In this document: piece by piece, positions 26,832 to 34,837 of the stretch
Layout: each line of letters begins with the position of its first letter
Numbering within the stretch: the stretch's first letter is position 1
Translations under genes and position numbers: made by a program
Notes under the pieces: model-generated
Told to the model about the DNA's origin: nothing
What the model saw: only the letters and a program-made list of their open reading frames with translations
Database searches by the model: none
DNA from: Gammaproteobacteria bacterium
GTDB taxonomy: Bacteria > Pseudomonadota > Gammaproteobacteria > UBA9339
NCBI GenBank assembly: GCA_016936855.1
Contig: JAFGXA010000052.1
Location: 1 to 59,090 of the forward strand
Length of the DNA: 59,090 nucleotides
Direction: 5' to 3'

Positions 26832-27224
26832 ATGGCTAAGAAAGCAACATGCAAAACAAACAAACCTAAGGCCGCCCCAAAAGCAGCTAAAAAAGTAGTT
26901 AAAAAAGCATCGGCAATTCAAGATGCTTATACCAAATCACAATTACTATCCCATCTTGCTGAAAAGGCAGAGCTCACAAAAAAACAAGTTGGTATCGTAA
27001 TTGACGAATTGGCTGAAGTAATCGAAAGACACCTTAAGAAAAGAGGTGCTGGTAAGTTTAGTCTGCCAGGAGTTGCAAAATTCTCAACTAAACGTAAACC
27101 TGCAACCAAAGCTCGCAAAGGCGTTAATCCTTTCACCGGTGAGGAAATTATGATTAAAGCCAAACCTGCTCGTAATGCAGTAAAAATTCGTCCGCTGAAA
27201 AAATTAAAAGAAGCGGCAGAATAA
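26832..27224 (+). CDS. HU-family DNA-binding protein with basic N-terminal extension
   Basis: Residues ~33-125 are a full HU fold: YTKSQLLSHLAEKAELTKKQV, then KFSLPGVAKFSTKRKPATKARKG with the arm segment and GVNPFTGEEIMIKAKPARNAVKI. The first ~30 residues add a Lys/Ala/Pro-rich tail (KAAPKAAKKVVKKA) absent from standard HU (90 aa). Basic tails on HU are known in mycobacteria and Deinococcus, and here echo the separate H1-like protein. A GAGGAAG box precedes the ATG; a terminator follows. Bends and compacts DNA. Confidence 0.92.
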   Translation: MAKKATCKTNKPKAAPKAAKKVVKKASAIQDAYTKSQLLSHLAEKAELTKKQVGIVIDELAEVIERHLKKRGAGKFSLPGVAKFSTKRKPATKARKGVNPFTGEEIMIKAKPARNAVKIRPLKKLKEAAE

Positions 27225-27241
27225 TCATTACTGTCTTATAT

Positions 27242-27271
27242 AAAAAAACCCGGCATAGACCGGGTTTTTTT
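27242..27271. terminator. Bidirectional intrinsic terminator
   Basis: AAAAAAA-CCCGG-CATAGA-CCGGG-TTTTTTT. It ends the HU gene on the plus strand and lies just downstream of the tRNA-Glu gene on the minus strand. Confidence 0.9.
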
Positions 27272-27299
27272 ATTAAACCGTAGTAAATGTTAACTAGAT

Positions 27300-27375
27300 T
27301 GGCGCTCCCTAGGGGACTCGAACCCCTGTTTACGCCGTGAGAGGGCGGCGTCCTAGGCCACTAGACGAAGGGAGC
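27300..27375 (-). tRNA. tRNA-Glu (anticodon CTC)
   Basis: 76 nt with encoded CCA. Acceptor GCTCCCT pairs with AGGGAGC; discriminator G; D-arm TCGTCTAGTGGCCTAGGA; anticodon stem CCGCC/GGCGG-like with loop CTCTCAC, giving anticodon CTC (reads GAG); T-arm AGGGGTTCGAGTCCCCT. It matches bacterial tRNA-Glu along its length, but the usual anticodon is TTC, so this is a second isoacceptor. Confidence 0.95.
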
Positions 27376-27417
27376 GGAAAACGGATTATAGCTGATAATA
27401 TTTTTTTAGCTAGTTTT

Positions 27418-28170
27418 TTAACAGCTCTTGATGATTTCAATAAAATCATTGGCTTTTAAGCTTGCGCCACCGACCAACGCACCATCAATGTTTGGCTTTG
27501 CCAAAAGCTCTGCTGCATTATTTGGCTTCACACTACCACCATACAAAATACGTACTTTATCAGCAACATCCTGATTGAACTGCCTTTCTACAATACTGCG
27601 AATCATCAAATGTGCATTTTCAGCCTGTTCGCCTGTTGCAGTTTTACCAGTACCAATTGCCCACACAGGCTCATAAGCAATGATAATATTCTGCATATCA
27701 GCATCTGTTAAACCCTTTAAACCTTTAGTTACTTGCCTTTCTACAACTGGCAACAACTGCCCAGCTTCTCTTTCTTCTAGAGTTTCACCAACACACAAAA
27801 TTGCTCGCAATTTACAGTGCAAAGCTGCGTGAATTTTTTTATTAACCGTCTCATCTTTTTCATGAAAATATTCGCGGCATTCTGAATGACCAATTATAAC
27901 CGCATCAGCTCCAGCATCTTTCAACATTAAACCTGATACAGCTCCTGTGAATGCTCCTTTTTCCTCCCAAAACAAATCCTGCCCTGCAACTCTAATTGAA
28001 GAACCTGTTAGCTCATTTGCAACTTCATGCAAAGTTAAATAAGGCGGAGACACGATAACTTCAGACTTCAAGTTGCTTGGCAAATCTTTTTTTAGATCTT
28101 TCACTAAGGCCAATGCTTCGGCAATAGTGCTATTCATTTTCCAGTTACCAGCAATAATAGGTTTTCTCAT
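27418..28170 (-). CDS. tpiA: Triosephosphate isomerase
   Basis: Interconverts DHAP and glyceraldehyde-3-phosphate. Seen: AGNWKMN with the catalytic Lys, IIGHSECREYF with the catalytic His, AYEPVWAIGTGKTA with the catalytic Glu and loop 6, and YGGSVKPNNA. The ATG at 28170 gives the standard N-terminus (MRKPIIAGNWKMN), 250 aa. No secG or tRNA-Leu follows as in many relatives; a tRNA-Glu lies downstream. Together with gpmI in this window it shows an active lower glycolysis. Confidence 0.98.
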   Translation of the reverse strand: MRKPIIAGNWKMNSTIAEALALVKDLKKDLPSNLKSEVIVSPPYLTLHEVANELTGSSIRVAGQDLFWEEKGAFTGAVSGLMLKDAGADAVIIGHSECREYFHEKDETVNKKIHAALHCKLRAILCVGETLEEREAGQLLPVVERQVTKGLKGLTDADMQNIIIAYEPVWAIGTGKTATGEQAENAHLMIRSIVERQFNQDVADKVRILYGGSVKPNNAAELLAKPNIDGALVGGASLKANDFIEIIKSC

Positions 28171-28218
28171 AATTATTCTCTTATTATTATTTATCAAATG
28201 TTGCGCCGTTAAAACCCG

Positions 28219-28932
28219 TCAAGACAAACACTCTCGCTGCTTAGCGATCAATTGCTCAATCCCAGCGCTACCGAGCGAAAGCATAGCATCTAAATCAGTG
28301 CGAGAAAAGCTGTTACGCTCAGCGGTACCCTGCAACTCAATAAATTCTCCTTTATCATTTGCTACCAAATTCATATCAGTATCCGCACTACTATCTTCAA
28401 TATAATCTAAATCTAGCACAGGGACACCTTGATAAACACCAACTGAAATCGCCGCTACAAACTGAATAAAGGGATTTTTTTTAAGCTTCTGTTGCTTTGT
28501 TAAAGCTTGCAAAGCATCATAAAGCGCAACACATCCACCAGTTATAGCCGCGGTTCTGGTGCCACCATCAGCTTGAATAACATCACAATCAACATGAATT
28601 GAATTCTCTCCCATGGCCCTCAAATCAACTGCCGCACGTAAAGACCTGCCAATCAATCGCTGGATCTCCATAGTACGCCCTCCTTGCTTTCCTCTAGATG
28701 CTTCACGCGCCATTCTGCTGCCAGTAGATCTCGGTAACATACCATATTCAGCGGTAATCCAACCCTGGCCACTATCTCGTAAAAACCTCGGCACTGAGTT
28801 CTCAACGGAAGCAGTACAAATAACTTTGGTATCTCCAAAAGAAACAAGCACGGAGCCTTCAGCATGTTTTGTATAATTGCGCTCTATACTTACTTTTCTT
28901 AATTCATCTTTATCTCGCCCACTTGGTCTCAT
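28219..28932 (-). CDS. rph: Ribonuclease PH
   Basis: Phosphorolytic 3'-5' exonuclease that trims tRNA 3' ends. It has the complete family layout: MRPSGR N-terminus, [52 protein letters not shown] and [19 protein letters not shown] with the phosphate/metal residues. 237 aa, full length (238 in most bacteria). Divergent from gmk, the usual gammaproteobacterial neighbour relation (rph and gmk close together). An AGGAG-type box (CTAGGAGAATATTAATG) supports the start. Confidence 0.98.
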   Translation of the reverse strand: MRPSGRDKDELRKVSIERNYTKHAEGSVLVSFGDTKVICTASVENSVPRFLRDSGQGWITAEYGMLPRSTGSRMAREASRGKQGGRTMEIQRLIGRSLRAAVDLRAMGENSIHVDCDVIQADGGTRTAAITGGCVALYDALQALTKQQKLKKNPFIQFVAAISVGVYQGVPVLDLDYIEDSSADTDMNLVANDKGEFIELQGTAERNSFSRTDLDAMLSLGSAGIEQLIAKQRECLS

Positions 28933-29000
28933 TAATATTCTCCTAGATCATGATTAAACATTCGGTTAATATTACAGCTTTATCTTCAATCAAGGCAAGC

Positions 29001-29624
29001 ATGCAAGCAATAGGAACCTTATATATAGTAGCAGCAGCATCCGGAACTGGTAAAACCAGTCTGGTAACAATGCTCGTCGAATCGCTGAATAACATCATTG
29101 TTTCTGTTTCACATACTACAAGAGAACCACGCCACGGCGAACGCGATGAGGAAGATTATTTCTTTATAGGTAACAATCAGTTCGAAGAAATGATTGCTCA
29201 CGATGAATTTCTTGAACACGCAAAAGTTTTTGATAATTACTACGGAACAACCAAAAGCTGGGTAAACGAAAAACTACAACAGGGTATTGATGTAATATTG
29301 GAAATCGACGTACAAGGCTTTCAACAAATCAAAGAACAAAACTTAGAGTGCGTAACCATTTTTATTCTTCCTCCGTCTTTTGAAGAATTAAAAAAGAGAC
29401 TAGAAAAACGCGCCAAAGACAGCGATGAAATCATAAAAAAGCGGCTTAAAACTGCTCACAAAGAAATTTCATGCGCACAAGAATTTGACTATATAGTAGT
29501 AAATGATAGATTCGATATTGCACTAGTTGATCTACGCTCTATAATTAGAAGCCATAGATTAAAGAGTAATATTCAGCTTACAAAGCATAGAGAATTATTT
29601 AACAATTTAATAAACAAATATTAA
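29001..29624 (+). CDS. gmk: Guanylate kinase
   Basis: Phosphorylates GMP to GDP. P-loop AASGTGKTS near residues 10-18, the GMP-binding [21 protein letters not shown], and the [14 protein letters not shown] Walker B strand. The ATG at 29001, with AAGG before it, gives the usual MQ-IGTLYIV N-terminus (207 aa, as in E. coli); the longer frame from 28950 is unlikely. First gene of gmk-rpoZ-spoT. Confidence 0.97.
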   Translation: MQAIGTLYIVAAASGTGKTSLVTMLVESLNNIIVSVSHTTREPRHGERDEEDYFFIGNNQFEEMIAHDEFLEHAKVFDNYYGTTKSWVNEKLQQGIDVILEIDVQGFQQIKEQNLECVTIFILPPSFEELKKRLEKRAKDSDEIIKKRLKTAHKEISCAQEFDYIVVNDRFDIALVDLRSIIRSHRLKSNIQLTKHRELFNNLINKY

Positions 29625-29638
29625 CTGAGGTATTTATT

Positions 29639-29857
29639 ATGGCGAGAGTTACCGTACAAGACTGTTTGGAAAAAATTCACAATAGATTCGACTTGGTTTT
29701 AGCTGCCGCAAAACGTGCGCACAAATTATCTTTATCTGCAGAAGAGCCAACTGTTGCCTGGGAAAACGACAAAGCAACCGTAGTAGCTCTGAGGGAAATT
29801 GCCGCTGGCAACATTACTCAAGATAGCCAACCTACTGAAACCGAAGAAGCGGAGTAA
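29639..29857 (+). CDS. rpoZ: RNA polymerase omega subunit
   Basis: Small RNA polymerase subunit that stabilises beta-prime and takes part in ppGpp binding. [20 protein letters not shown] and [10 protein letters not shown] are diagnostic. 72 aa, shorter than the 91 of E. coli but with all conserved parts; the missing part is the variable tail. Lies between gmk (14 bp) and spoT (6 bp). Confidence 0.97.
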   Translation: MARVTVQDCLEKIHNRFDLVLAAAKRAHKLSLSAEEPTVAWENDKATVVALREIAAGNITQDSQPTETEEAE

Positions 29858-29863
29858 TTTTTA

Positions 29864-31978
29864 GTGCGCCTATTTAGGAAGTTAGAAAAAAGACTATCTT
29901 ACCTGGACAAAGGTGACATTGAAAAAATCAAACAAGCCTTCAATATCGCTAATGAAGCGCATGAAGGACAAAAGCGTTCTAGTGGCGAAAACTATATTAT
30001 TCACCCGATCGCGGTGGCAGTGATCTTAAGCGAAATGCGCATGGATGCAGATAGCATTATCGCGGGTCTTTTACACGACACCATTGAAGACACGAAAATA
30101 AATAAGGATAAAGTAACACAACTTTTTGGCAAAACTATTGCTGAATTGGTGGATGGCGTCACAAAACTTACCAAAATAAATTTTTCAAGCAAGGCAGAGG
30201 CTCAGGCGGAAAGTTTTCGTAAAATGGTTCTAGCTATGTCGCAGGATATAAGAGTCATCATAATCAAGCTGGCTGATCGGTTACACAACATGCGAACCCT
30301 AACCTCTCTACCTACAAATAAACAGAGAAGAATTGCCAGAGAAACACTCGGAATATACGCCCCAATTGCCCACAGACTCGGTATGCACGAATTCTATATA
30401 GAGTTAGAAGATCTAAGTTTTGCTGCTTGTTACCCGTTGCGTTATAAAGTATTGAAGGCCTCTATAAAAAGAGCCAGCGGGAATCGCAAAGAGATTTTAC
30501 GTGAATTAGAAAAAGAGGTAAAAAAACACTTTTCTAAAGGCTCAATAAACAGTCTATCCATAAGCTGCCGAGAAAAGCATCTTTACAGTGTATACCGTAA
30601 AATGCGCAAAAAACATCTGCAGTTATCTGAGATTATGGACCTATACGGATTTCGTATAATAGTAAACAGTAAAGATGATTGCTATAGAGCACTTGGCGTA
30701 GCTCATAGTTTATACAAACCATTGCCGGGCAAATTCAAAGATTATATAGCAATCCCAAAAATCAACGGTTACCAATCTCTGCATACATTATTATTCGGCC
30801 CACACGGCGTTCCTGTTGAAATTCAAATTCGCACTACTGATATGGATCAAGTAGCCAACAAGGGTATAGCTGCGCACTGGCTTTATAAATCTGATGAAAA
30901 ACAAGATGCATCTCATATTAAAGCGCAACGCTGGATCAGCAATATGCTGGAGATGCAAAAAGCCACCGGTAACTCTTTAGAGTTTGTTGAAAACGTAAAA
31001 ATAGATTTATTCCCAGAGCAAATCTACGTATTCACTCCAAACGGCGGCATCATGGAATTGCCAAGAGGGTCAACAATAATAGACTTTGCTTATGCTGTAC
31101 ATACTGGAGTCGGTAATTGCTGTGTTGCCGCCAAGATAGATAGGCAGTATGCCGCCTTGTCTACTGTGTTAAATAACGGCCAAACCATTACCATTATAAC
31201 TTCGCCAAATGCCAGACCGAACCCTGCATGGCTAAGCTTCATCAAAACAGGCAAAGCCCGTAGTGCTATTCGCCATTATTTAAAACAACAGCAGGGTGAA
31301 GATGCGATAAACCTAGGTCGAGAATTATTAGAAAAGTCCCTCAATAACTTAGCTACTAGCATCGATAAAATCCCCAAAGACACTATTAAAGCAACTCTAA
31401 AAGAGATGGAGCTCACAAGTTTAGATGATTTATTGGCAGATATTGGCTTAGGAAACAGAGTTGCAATGTTTGTAGCACACCAGCTACTACATATCAGCAA
31501 ACAAAAATCTCGGGATGAAAAGTCAGAACAAAAACCACTAATAATTAGAGGCGCTGAAGGAATGGTAGTAAACTGCGCCAGCTGTTGCTTACCTATTCCA
31601 GGAGATCCTGCTGTAGGAATCATAAGCAGAGGCCATGGTTTAGTCCTACATAGCGACCGCTGCGCAAAAATCGCAGCTATAAGAAAAAAACCAGACAGAT
31701 ATATACTGGTGCAGTGGGCGGATGATGTAAAAGGTGATTTTCTAACATTAATTCACGCTCGCATTAAACATAGGCGTGGAACTTTTGCTGAACTTACTAA
31801 AACAATTTCTGATGCGGGAGCTAATATAGAGGATGTTACAGTAAGAGAACGGTCTGGAGATACTCATTTAATTGCCCTGAAAATATATGTGCATAATCGC
31901 GATCACTTACATAAAGTAATTCATAGATTAGAAAGTATAAATAGTGTCGTTAATGTATTTAGGGTACACAATCATTAA
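29864..31978 (+). CDS. spoT: Bifunctional (p)ppGpp synthetase/hydrolase SpoT
   Basis: 704 aa, starting at GTG. Hydrolase domain: HPIAVAVIL, GLLHDTIEDT (His-Asp pair) and LADRLHNMRTL. Synthetase domain: the REKHLYSVYRKM turn, MDLYGFRIIV, and GKFKDYIAIPKINGYQSLHT, with EIQIRT; these active-site segments look complete, so both activities are likely. TGS domain near 385-445 (IYVFTPNGGIMELPRG), a Cys-rich stretch (NCASCCLPIPGD) and a C-terminal ACT domain. Full family length (702 in E. coli). Downstream of rpoZ in the conserved operon. Confidence 0.98.
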   Translation: MRLFRKLEKRLSYLDKGDIEKIKQAFNIANEAHEGQKRSSGENYIIHPIAVAVILSEMRMDADSIIAGLLHDTIEDTKINKDKVTQLFGKTIAELVDGVTKLTKINFSSKAEAQAESFRKMVLAMSQDIRVIIIKLADRLHNMRTLTSLPTNKQRRIARETLGIYAPIAHRLGMHEFYIELEDLSFAACYPLRYKVLKASIKRASGNRKEILRELEKEVKKHFSKGSINSLSISCREKHLYSVYRKMRKKHLQLSEIMDLYGFRIIVNSKDDCYRALGVAHSLYKPLPGKFKDYIAIPKINGYQSLHTLLFGPHGVPVEIQIRTTDMDQVANKGIAAHWLYKSDEKQDASHIKAQRWISNMLEMQKATGNSLEFVENVKIDLFPEQIYVFTPNGGIMELPRGSTIIDFAYAVHTGVGNCCVAAKIDRQYAALSTVLNNGQTITIITSPNARPNPAWLSFIKTGKARSAIRHYLKQQQGEDAINLGRELLEKSLNNLATSIDKIPKDTIKATLKEMELTSLDDLLADIGLGNRVAMFVAHQLLHISKQKSRDEKSEQKPLIIRGAEGMVVNCASCCLPIPGDPAVGIISRGHGLVLHSDRCAKIAAIRKKPDRYILVQWADDVKGDFLTLIHARIKHRRGTFAELTKTISDAGANIEDVTVRERSGDTHLIALKIYVHNRDHLHKVIHRLESINSVVNVFRVHNH

Positions 31979-32031
31979 AAAAGTCTAAAAAATGGTTGCA
32001 ATGCCCATTTTAGTCGGGTTAAACTTGATTT

Positions 32032-32050
32032 TGTGCGTTGGATACGCACA
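32032..32050. promoter_or_regulatory. Inverted repeat downstream of spoT
   Basis: TGTGCG-TTGGATA-CGCACA, in the 124-bp gap between spoT and the beta-barrel gene. It may be a weak terminator of the spoT operon (T-rich but interrupted tail) or an operator of the following gene. No promoter could be assigned with confidence. Confidence 0.35.
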
Positions 32051-32102
32051 TCTTCTGTTTAATTTGATGTTTTTTATAAAAAACTAAATGAGGTATTAAA
32101 TT

Positions 32103-32705
32103 ATGGGAAAGAAATTATTTATTGGTGTTTTAGCTTTAGGTCTAGCTCCATTAGCTTTTGCTAACGGCGACGCTTGCTATACTCCAGCTCCTTATACTCC
32201 AGGTATTTACATTGGTGTACAAGGCGGCTACGGAATGAGCGGCTGGAACGGTGTTGCTACTAAGAAAAATGGTTTGGCTGGTAGAGTATTTGCTGGATAT
32301 GATTTCCACAAACACTATGCTGTTGAAGCTGGTTACACCTACTTCTTTAACAGACCACGTGGTATAGTAGCACAAATCGGTGGTAATGGCAGAGCTAGAA
32401 TTTGGGCATTGGATTTGGTTGGCAAGATCAAAGCTCCAGTTATGGACCAATTTAGCCTATATGCTAAAGCCGGTGTTGATTACCTACACACCAAGTGGAA
32501 ACCAAATAACACCATGTACAAAGGCTCATATGGCAACTTCAATATGGTATATGGCGTAGGTGGTACTTATCAGTTCAATCAAAACGTAAGTGCTGATCTT
32601 TCTTGGACACGTTTCGGTGGCCGTCAAGATATTACCAGTGCTAAATATGCACCAAGTGCTAACTTAATTGCTCTAGGTGTAGCTTACAGATTTGACTTAG
32701 GCTAA
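32103..32705 (+). CDS. Outer membrane beta-barrel protein (OmpA-like/opacity-type, eight-stranded)
   Basis: 200 aa. Signal peptide cleaved after LAFA (residue 20). The mature chain alternates hydrophobic and polar residues in about eight strands (GIYIGVQGGYGMSGW, LAGRVFAGYDFHKHYAVEAGYTYF, NLIALGVAYRFDLG) and ends in an aromatic-rich strand. This is the small porin-like/OmpA N-domain fold, with no C-terminal peptidoglycan-binding domain. Codons are strongly biased and a GAGG box plus a strong terminator flank it, which suggests an abundant surface protein. Confidence 0.88.
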   Translation: MGKKLFIGVLALGLAPLAFANGDACYTPAPYTPGIYIGVQGGYGMSGWNGVATKKNGLAGRVFAGYDFHKHYAVEAGYTYFFNRPRGIVAQIGGNGRARIWALDLVGKIKAPVMDQFSLYAKAGVDYLHTKWKPNNTMYKGSYGNFNMVYGVGGTYQFNQNVSADLSWTRFGGRQDITSAKYAPSANLIALGVAYRFDLG

Positions 32706-32728
32706 AACTTAGTCTGATAAGAATCAGG

Positions 32729-32757
32729 AAAAACGGGGCTTTATGCCCCGTTTTTTT
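32729..32757 (+). terminator. Intrinsic terminator of the beta-barrel gene
   Basis: AAAACGGGGC-TTTAT-GCCCCGTTTTTTT: 6-7 bp GC stem with T-run. Confidence 0.9.
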
Positions 32758-32773
32758 ATGTATAATACTCTCT

Positions 32774-33670
32774 ATGGAAAAAATCATTACAACCATAGAT
32801 ATTGATAACATCCAAAACAAAATCCATACAATCCGCGGCATACAGGTTATGCTAGATTATGACTTAGCAGAACTTTATCACGTAGAAACAAAAGTCCTGA
32901 ACCAAGCCGTTAAGCGCAACATACAGCGCTTTCCAGATAAATTCATGTTTCAACTACAGGATGGCGAAATGGATGTTTTAAGGTCACAATTTGTGACCTT
33001 AAAGAGCGCAAGTGGCAGAGGTCAACATAGAAAATACTTACCATATGCTTTCACGGAACAAGGCGTTGCAATGCTTTCAGCCATTCTTCGCAGCAATGTT
33101 GCCATCACAGTCAGCATACAAATAATGGACGCATTTGTAAAAATGCGGAAAATCATCACCCAAAACACCTCTTTGATAAATCGCTTAGAAAAAATAGAAG
33201 TAAAACAATTAGAATCGGATCAAAAATTCGATAAAGTTTTTCGAGCTTTAGAAAAACCTGACCTTAAGCCTCAAAACGGCATATTTTTCAATGGGCAAGT
33301 TTTCGATGCCTACGTCTTTATTGCAAAGCTAATCAAACAAGCCCGAGCATCAATAATCTTGATTGATAACTATATCGATGAATCTGTATTAACTTTATTG
33401 ACGAAACGAAATAAAAAAGTTTCGGTAATGATATATACAAAAAATATTTCCAAAAAATTAGAACTAGATCTTAAAAAATATAACGAACAATATCCTACTA
33501 TAACAATCAAAGCCTTCAAAGATGCCCATGATAGATTCTTGATCTTAGATAATGCCGACGTTTATCATCTTGGAGCTTCGCTTAAAGACCTTGGTAAAAA
33601 ATGGTTTGCTTTCTCTAAACTAGATAGGTACACCATAAAAATGCTTAATAAGCTGGATAAAGTAATATGA
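32774..33670 (+). CDS. ORF6N-domain protein with phospholipase-D-like C-terminal domain
   Basis: 298 aa. Residues ~8-95 are an ORF6N (KilA-N-related) DNA-binding domain: IRGIQVMLDYDLAELYHVETKVLNQAVKRN, here in shortened citation LDYDLAELY and NQAVKRN, then FPDKFMFQL and YAFTEQGVAMLS. Residues ~170-295 form a PLD-like domain with IDNYIDESVLTLL and the motif HDRFLILD followed by GASLKDLGKKW; the second motif lacks the classical HKD Lys. Such proteins are scattered in Bacteroidetes, Legionella-like bacteria and phages and are probably transferred. Role unknown; defence or phage-derived regulation is possible. Its stop overlaps waaF by 4 bp. Confidence 0.85.
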   Translation: MEKIITTIDIDNIQNKIHTIRGIQVMLDYDLAELYHVETKVLNQAVKRNIQRFPDKFMFQLQDGEMDVLRSQFVTLKSASGRGQHRKYLPYAFTEQGVAMLSAILRSNVAITVSIQIMDAFVKMRKIITQNTSLINRLEKIEVKQLESDQKFDKVFRALEKPDLKPQNGIFFNGQVFDAYVFIAKLIKQARASIILIDNYIDESVLTLLTKRNKKVSVMIYTKNISKKLELDLKKYNEQYPTITIKAFKDAHDRFLILDNADVYHLGASLKDLGKKWFAFSKLDRYTIKMLNKLDKVI

Positions 33671-34722
33671 AAAAACATGAAAAAATTTTAATTATAGGGC
33701 CAGCCTGGATTGGCGATATGGTAATGGCGCAAACGCTTTTTAAATTACTTCAAGCAAGCAAAAACAATTGTGAAATTCATGTAGCAGCACCTAGTTGGAC
33801 TTTAGAAATTGCCAAACTTATGCCAGAAGTTAGCAAAACAATTCCGCTACCATTTAAACATGGTAAATTTGATTTGTTTTTACGATACAAAACAGGAAAA
33901 TCGCTTCGAGATGAAAAATATACACAAGCAATTGTCCTACCAAATTCACTAAAATCAGCTTTAGTTCCATTTTTTGCTAAAATCCCTAAACGTACTGGCT
34001 GGTTAGGAGAAATGCGATATTTTTTATTAAACGATTGGCGAAAATTAAATAAAGAAAAGCTGCCGCTTATGATCGAAAGATTCGCAGCACTTGGCTTACA
34101 AAAGGATGAAAAGCTTCCGAATAAATTACCCTGGCCAGAATTAAACGCGCTCTCAACTCGTCATTACGATAATTCTTCATGTAATCCTGACTCTCTTCCA
34201 CGTCATCCTGACTCTCTTCCACGTCATCCTGGCGAAGGCCAGGACCCAGAGACAAATAAAAAAATCCTAGGAATTTGTCCTGGGGCGGAATTTGGTCCTG
34301 CCAAACGCTGGCCAGCAGAATATTTTGCTGAAGTTGCCAACAAAAAGTTGAATAATAACTGGGAAGTTAGACTCTTTGGTGGCCCAAAAGATCGCACCAT
34401 AACCGATAAAATCCAACAATTAACCAGTAATCGCTGTAATAATTTAGCAGGTAAAACCACATTGACTGAAGCATGCGAATCAATCGCTGAATGTGATCTA
34501 GTAATTACCAACGACACAGGCCTTATGCACATTGCAGCAGCCTTAAATAGAAACTTAATAATTATATATGGTTCATCCTCCCCAACTTTCACGCCACCAC
34601 TCAGCAATAAAGCAAAGATTCTTTCGCTAAACTTGCCTTGTAGCCCGTGCTTCAAGCGCGAATGCCCATTTGGACATTATGATTGCTTACGCAAACTGAC
34701 ACCCGACTCCATTACATTATAA
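33667..34722 (+). CDS. waaF: ADP-heptose:LPS heptosyltransferase II with in-frame repeat
   Basis: GT9-family transferase adding the second heptose of the LPS inner core. Seen: ILIIGPAWIGDMVMAQTLF, TGWLGEMRYFLLND, a nucleotide-binding GICPGAEFGPAKRWP, and TNDTGLMHIAAAL. C-terminal CSPCFKRECPFGHYDCL is typical of WaaF. Residues ~172-197 are encoded by a palindromic repeat and separate the two Rossmann domains, a linker where insertions can be tolerated. 351 aa, as in E. coli (348) only because of this insert. ATGA overlap with the ORF6N gene; terminators follow. Confidence 0.95.
   Translation: MKKHEKILIIGPAWIGDMVMAQTLFKLLQASKNNCEIHVAAPSWTLEIAKLMPEVSKTIPLPFKHGKFDLFLRYKTGKSLRDEKYTQAIVLPNSLKSALVPFFAKIPKRTGWLGEMRYFLLNDWRKLNKEKLPLMIERFAALGLQKDEKLPNKLPWPELNALSTRHYDNSSCNPDSLPRHPDSLPRHPGEGQDPETNKKILGICPGAEFGPAKRWPAEYFAEVANKKLNNNWEVRLFGGPKDRTITDKIQQLTSNRCNNLAGKTTLTEACESIAECDLVITNDTGLMHIAAALNRNLIIIYGSSSPTFTPPLSNKAKILSLNLPCSPCFKRECPFGHYDCLRKLTPDSITL
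34182..34256. repeat. In-frame palindromic repeat (family A) inside waaF
   Basis: Two CATCCTGACTCTCTTCCACG units, then TCCTGGCGAAGGCCAGGA and CCCAGAGACAAAT. Translated with the pattern HPDSxxRHPGxxQDPE, the same frame and orientation as in gcvP residues 396-419. Confidence 0.85.
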
Positions 34723-34753
34723 AAGTGGGCACTGAAATCCAAATTCCTACCTT

Positions 34754-34780
34754 AAAAACGCAAACACTATTTGCGTTTTT
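34754..34780. terminator. Perfect hairpin terminator after waaF
   Basis: AAAAACGCAAA-CACTA-TTTGCGTTTTT, an 11-bp perfect inverted repeat with T-run, 32 bp after the waaF stop. Confidence 0.75.
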
Positions 34781-34790
34781 GCCAAGAAAT

Positions 34791-34812
34791 CGCAAACTCC
34801 ATTTGCGTTTTT
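34791..34812 (+). terminator. Second copy of the CGCAAA/TTTGCG hairpin
   Basis: CGCAAA-CTCCA-TTTGCG followed by TTTTT, 10 bp after the first hairpin. It is a shorter version of the same sequence, so the terminator seems to have been duplicated; it lies 26 bp before the DUF4143 gene and could also affect its leader. Confidence 0.5.
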
Positions 34813-34837
34813 CGGGTAAAAAGCTTATCATATCACC

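Noticed and set aside
32659-32841. Minus-strand 60-aa hydrophobic frame across the terminator at 32729
   Set aside because: It spans a strong terminator and the starts and ends of two plus-strand genes; no ribosome-binding site.
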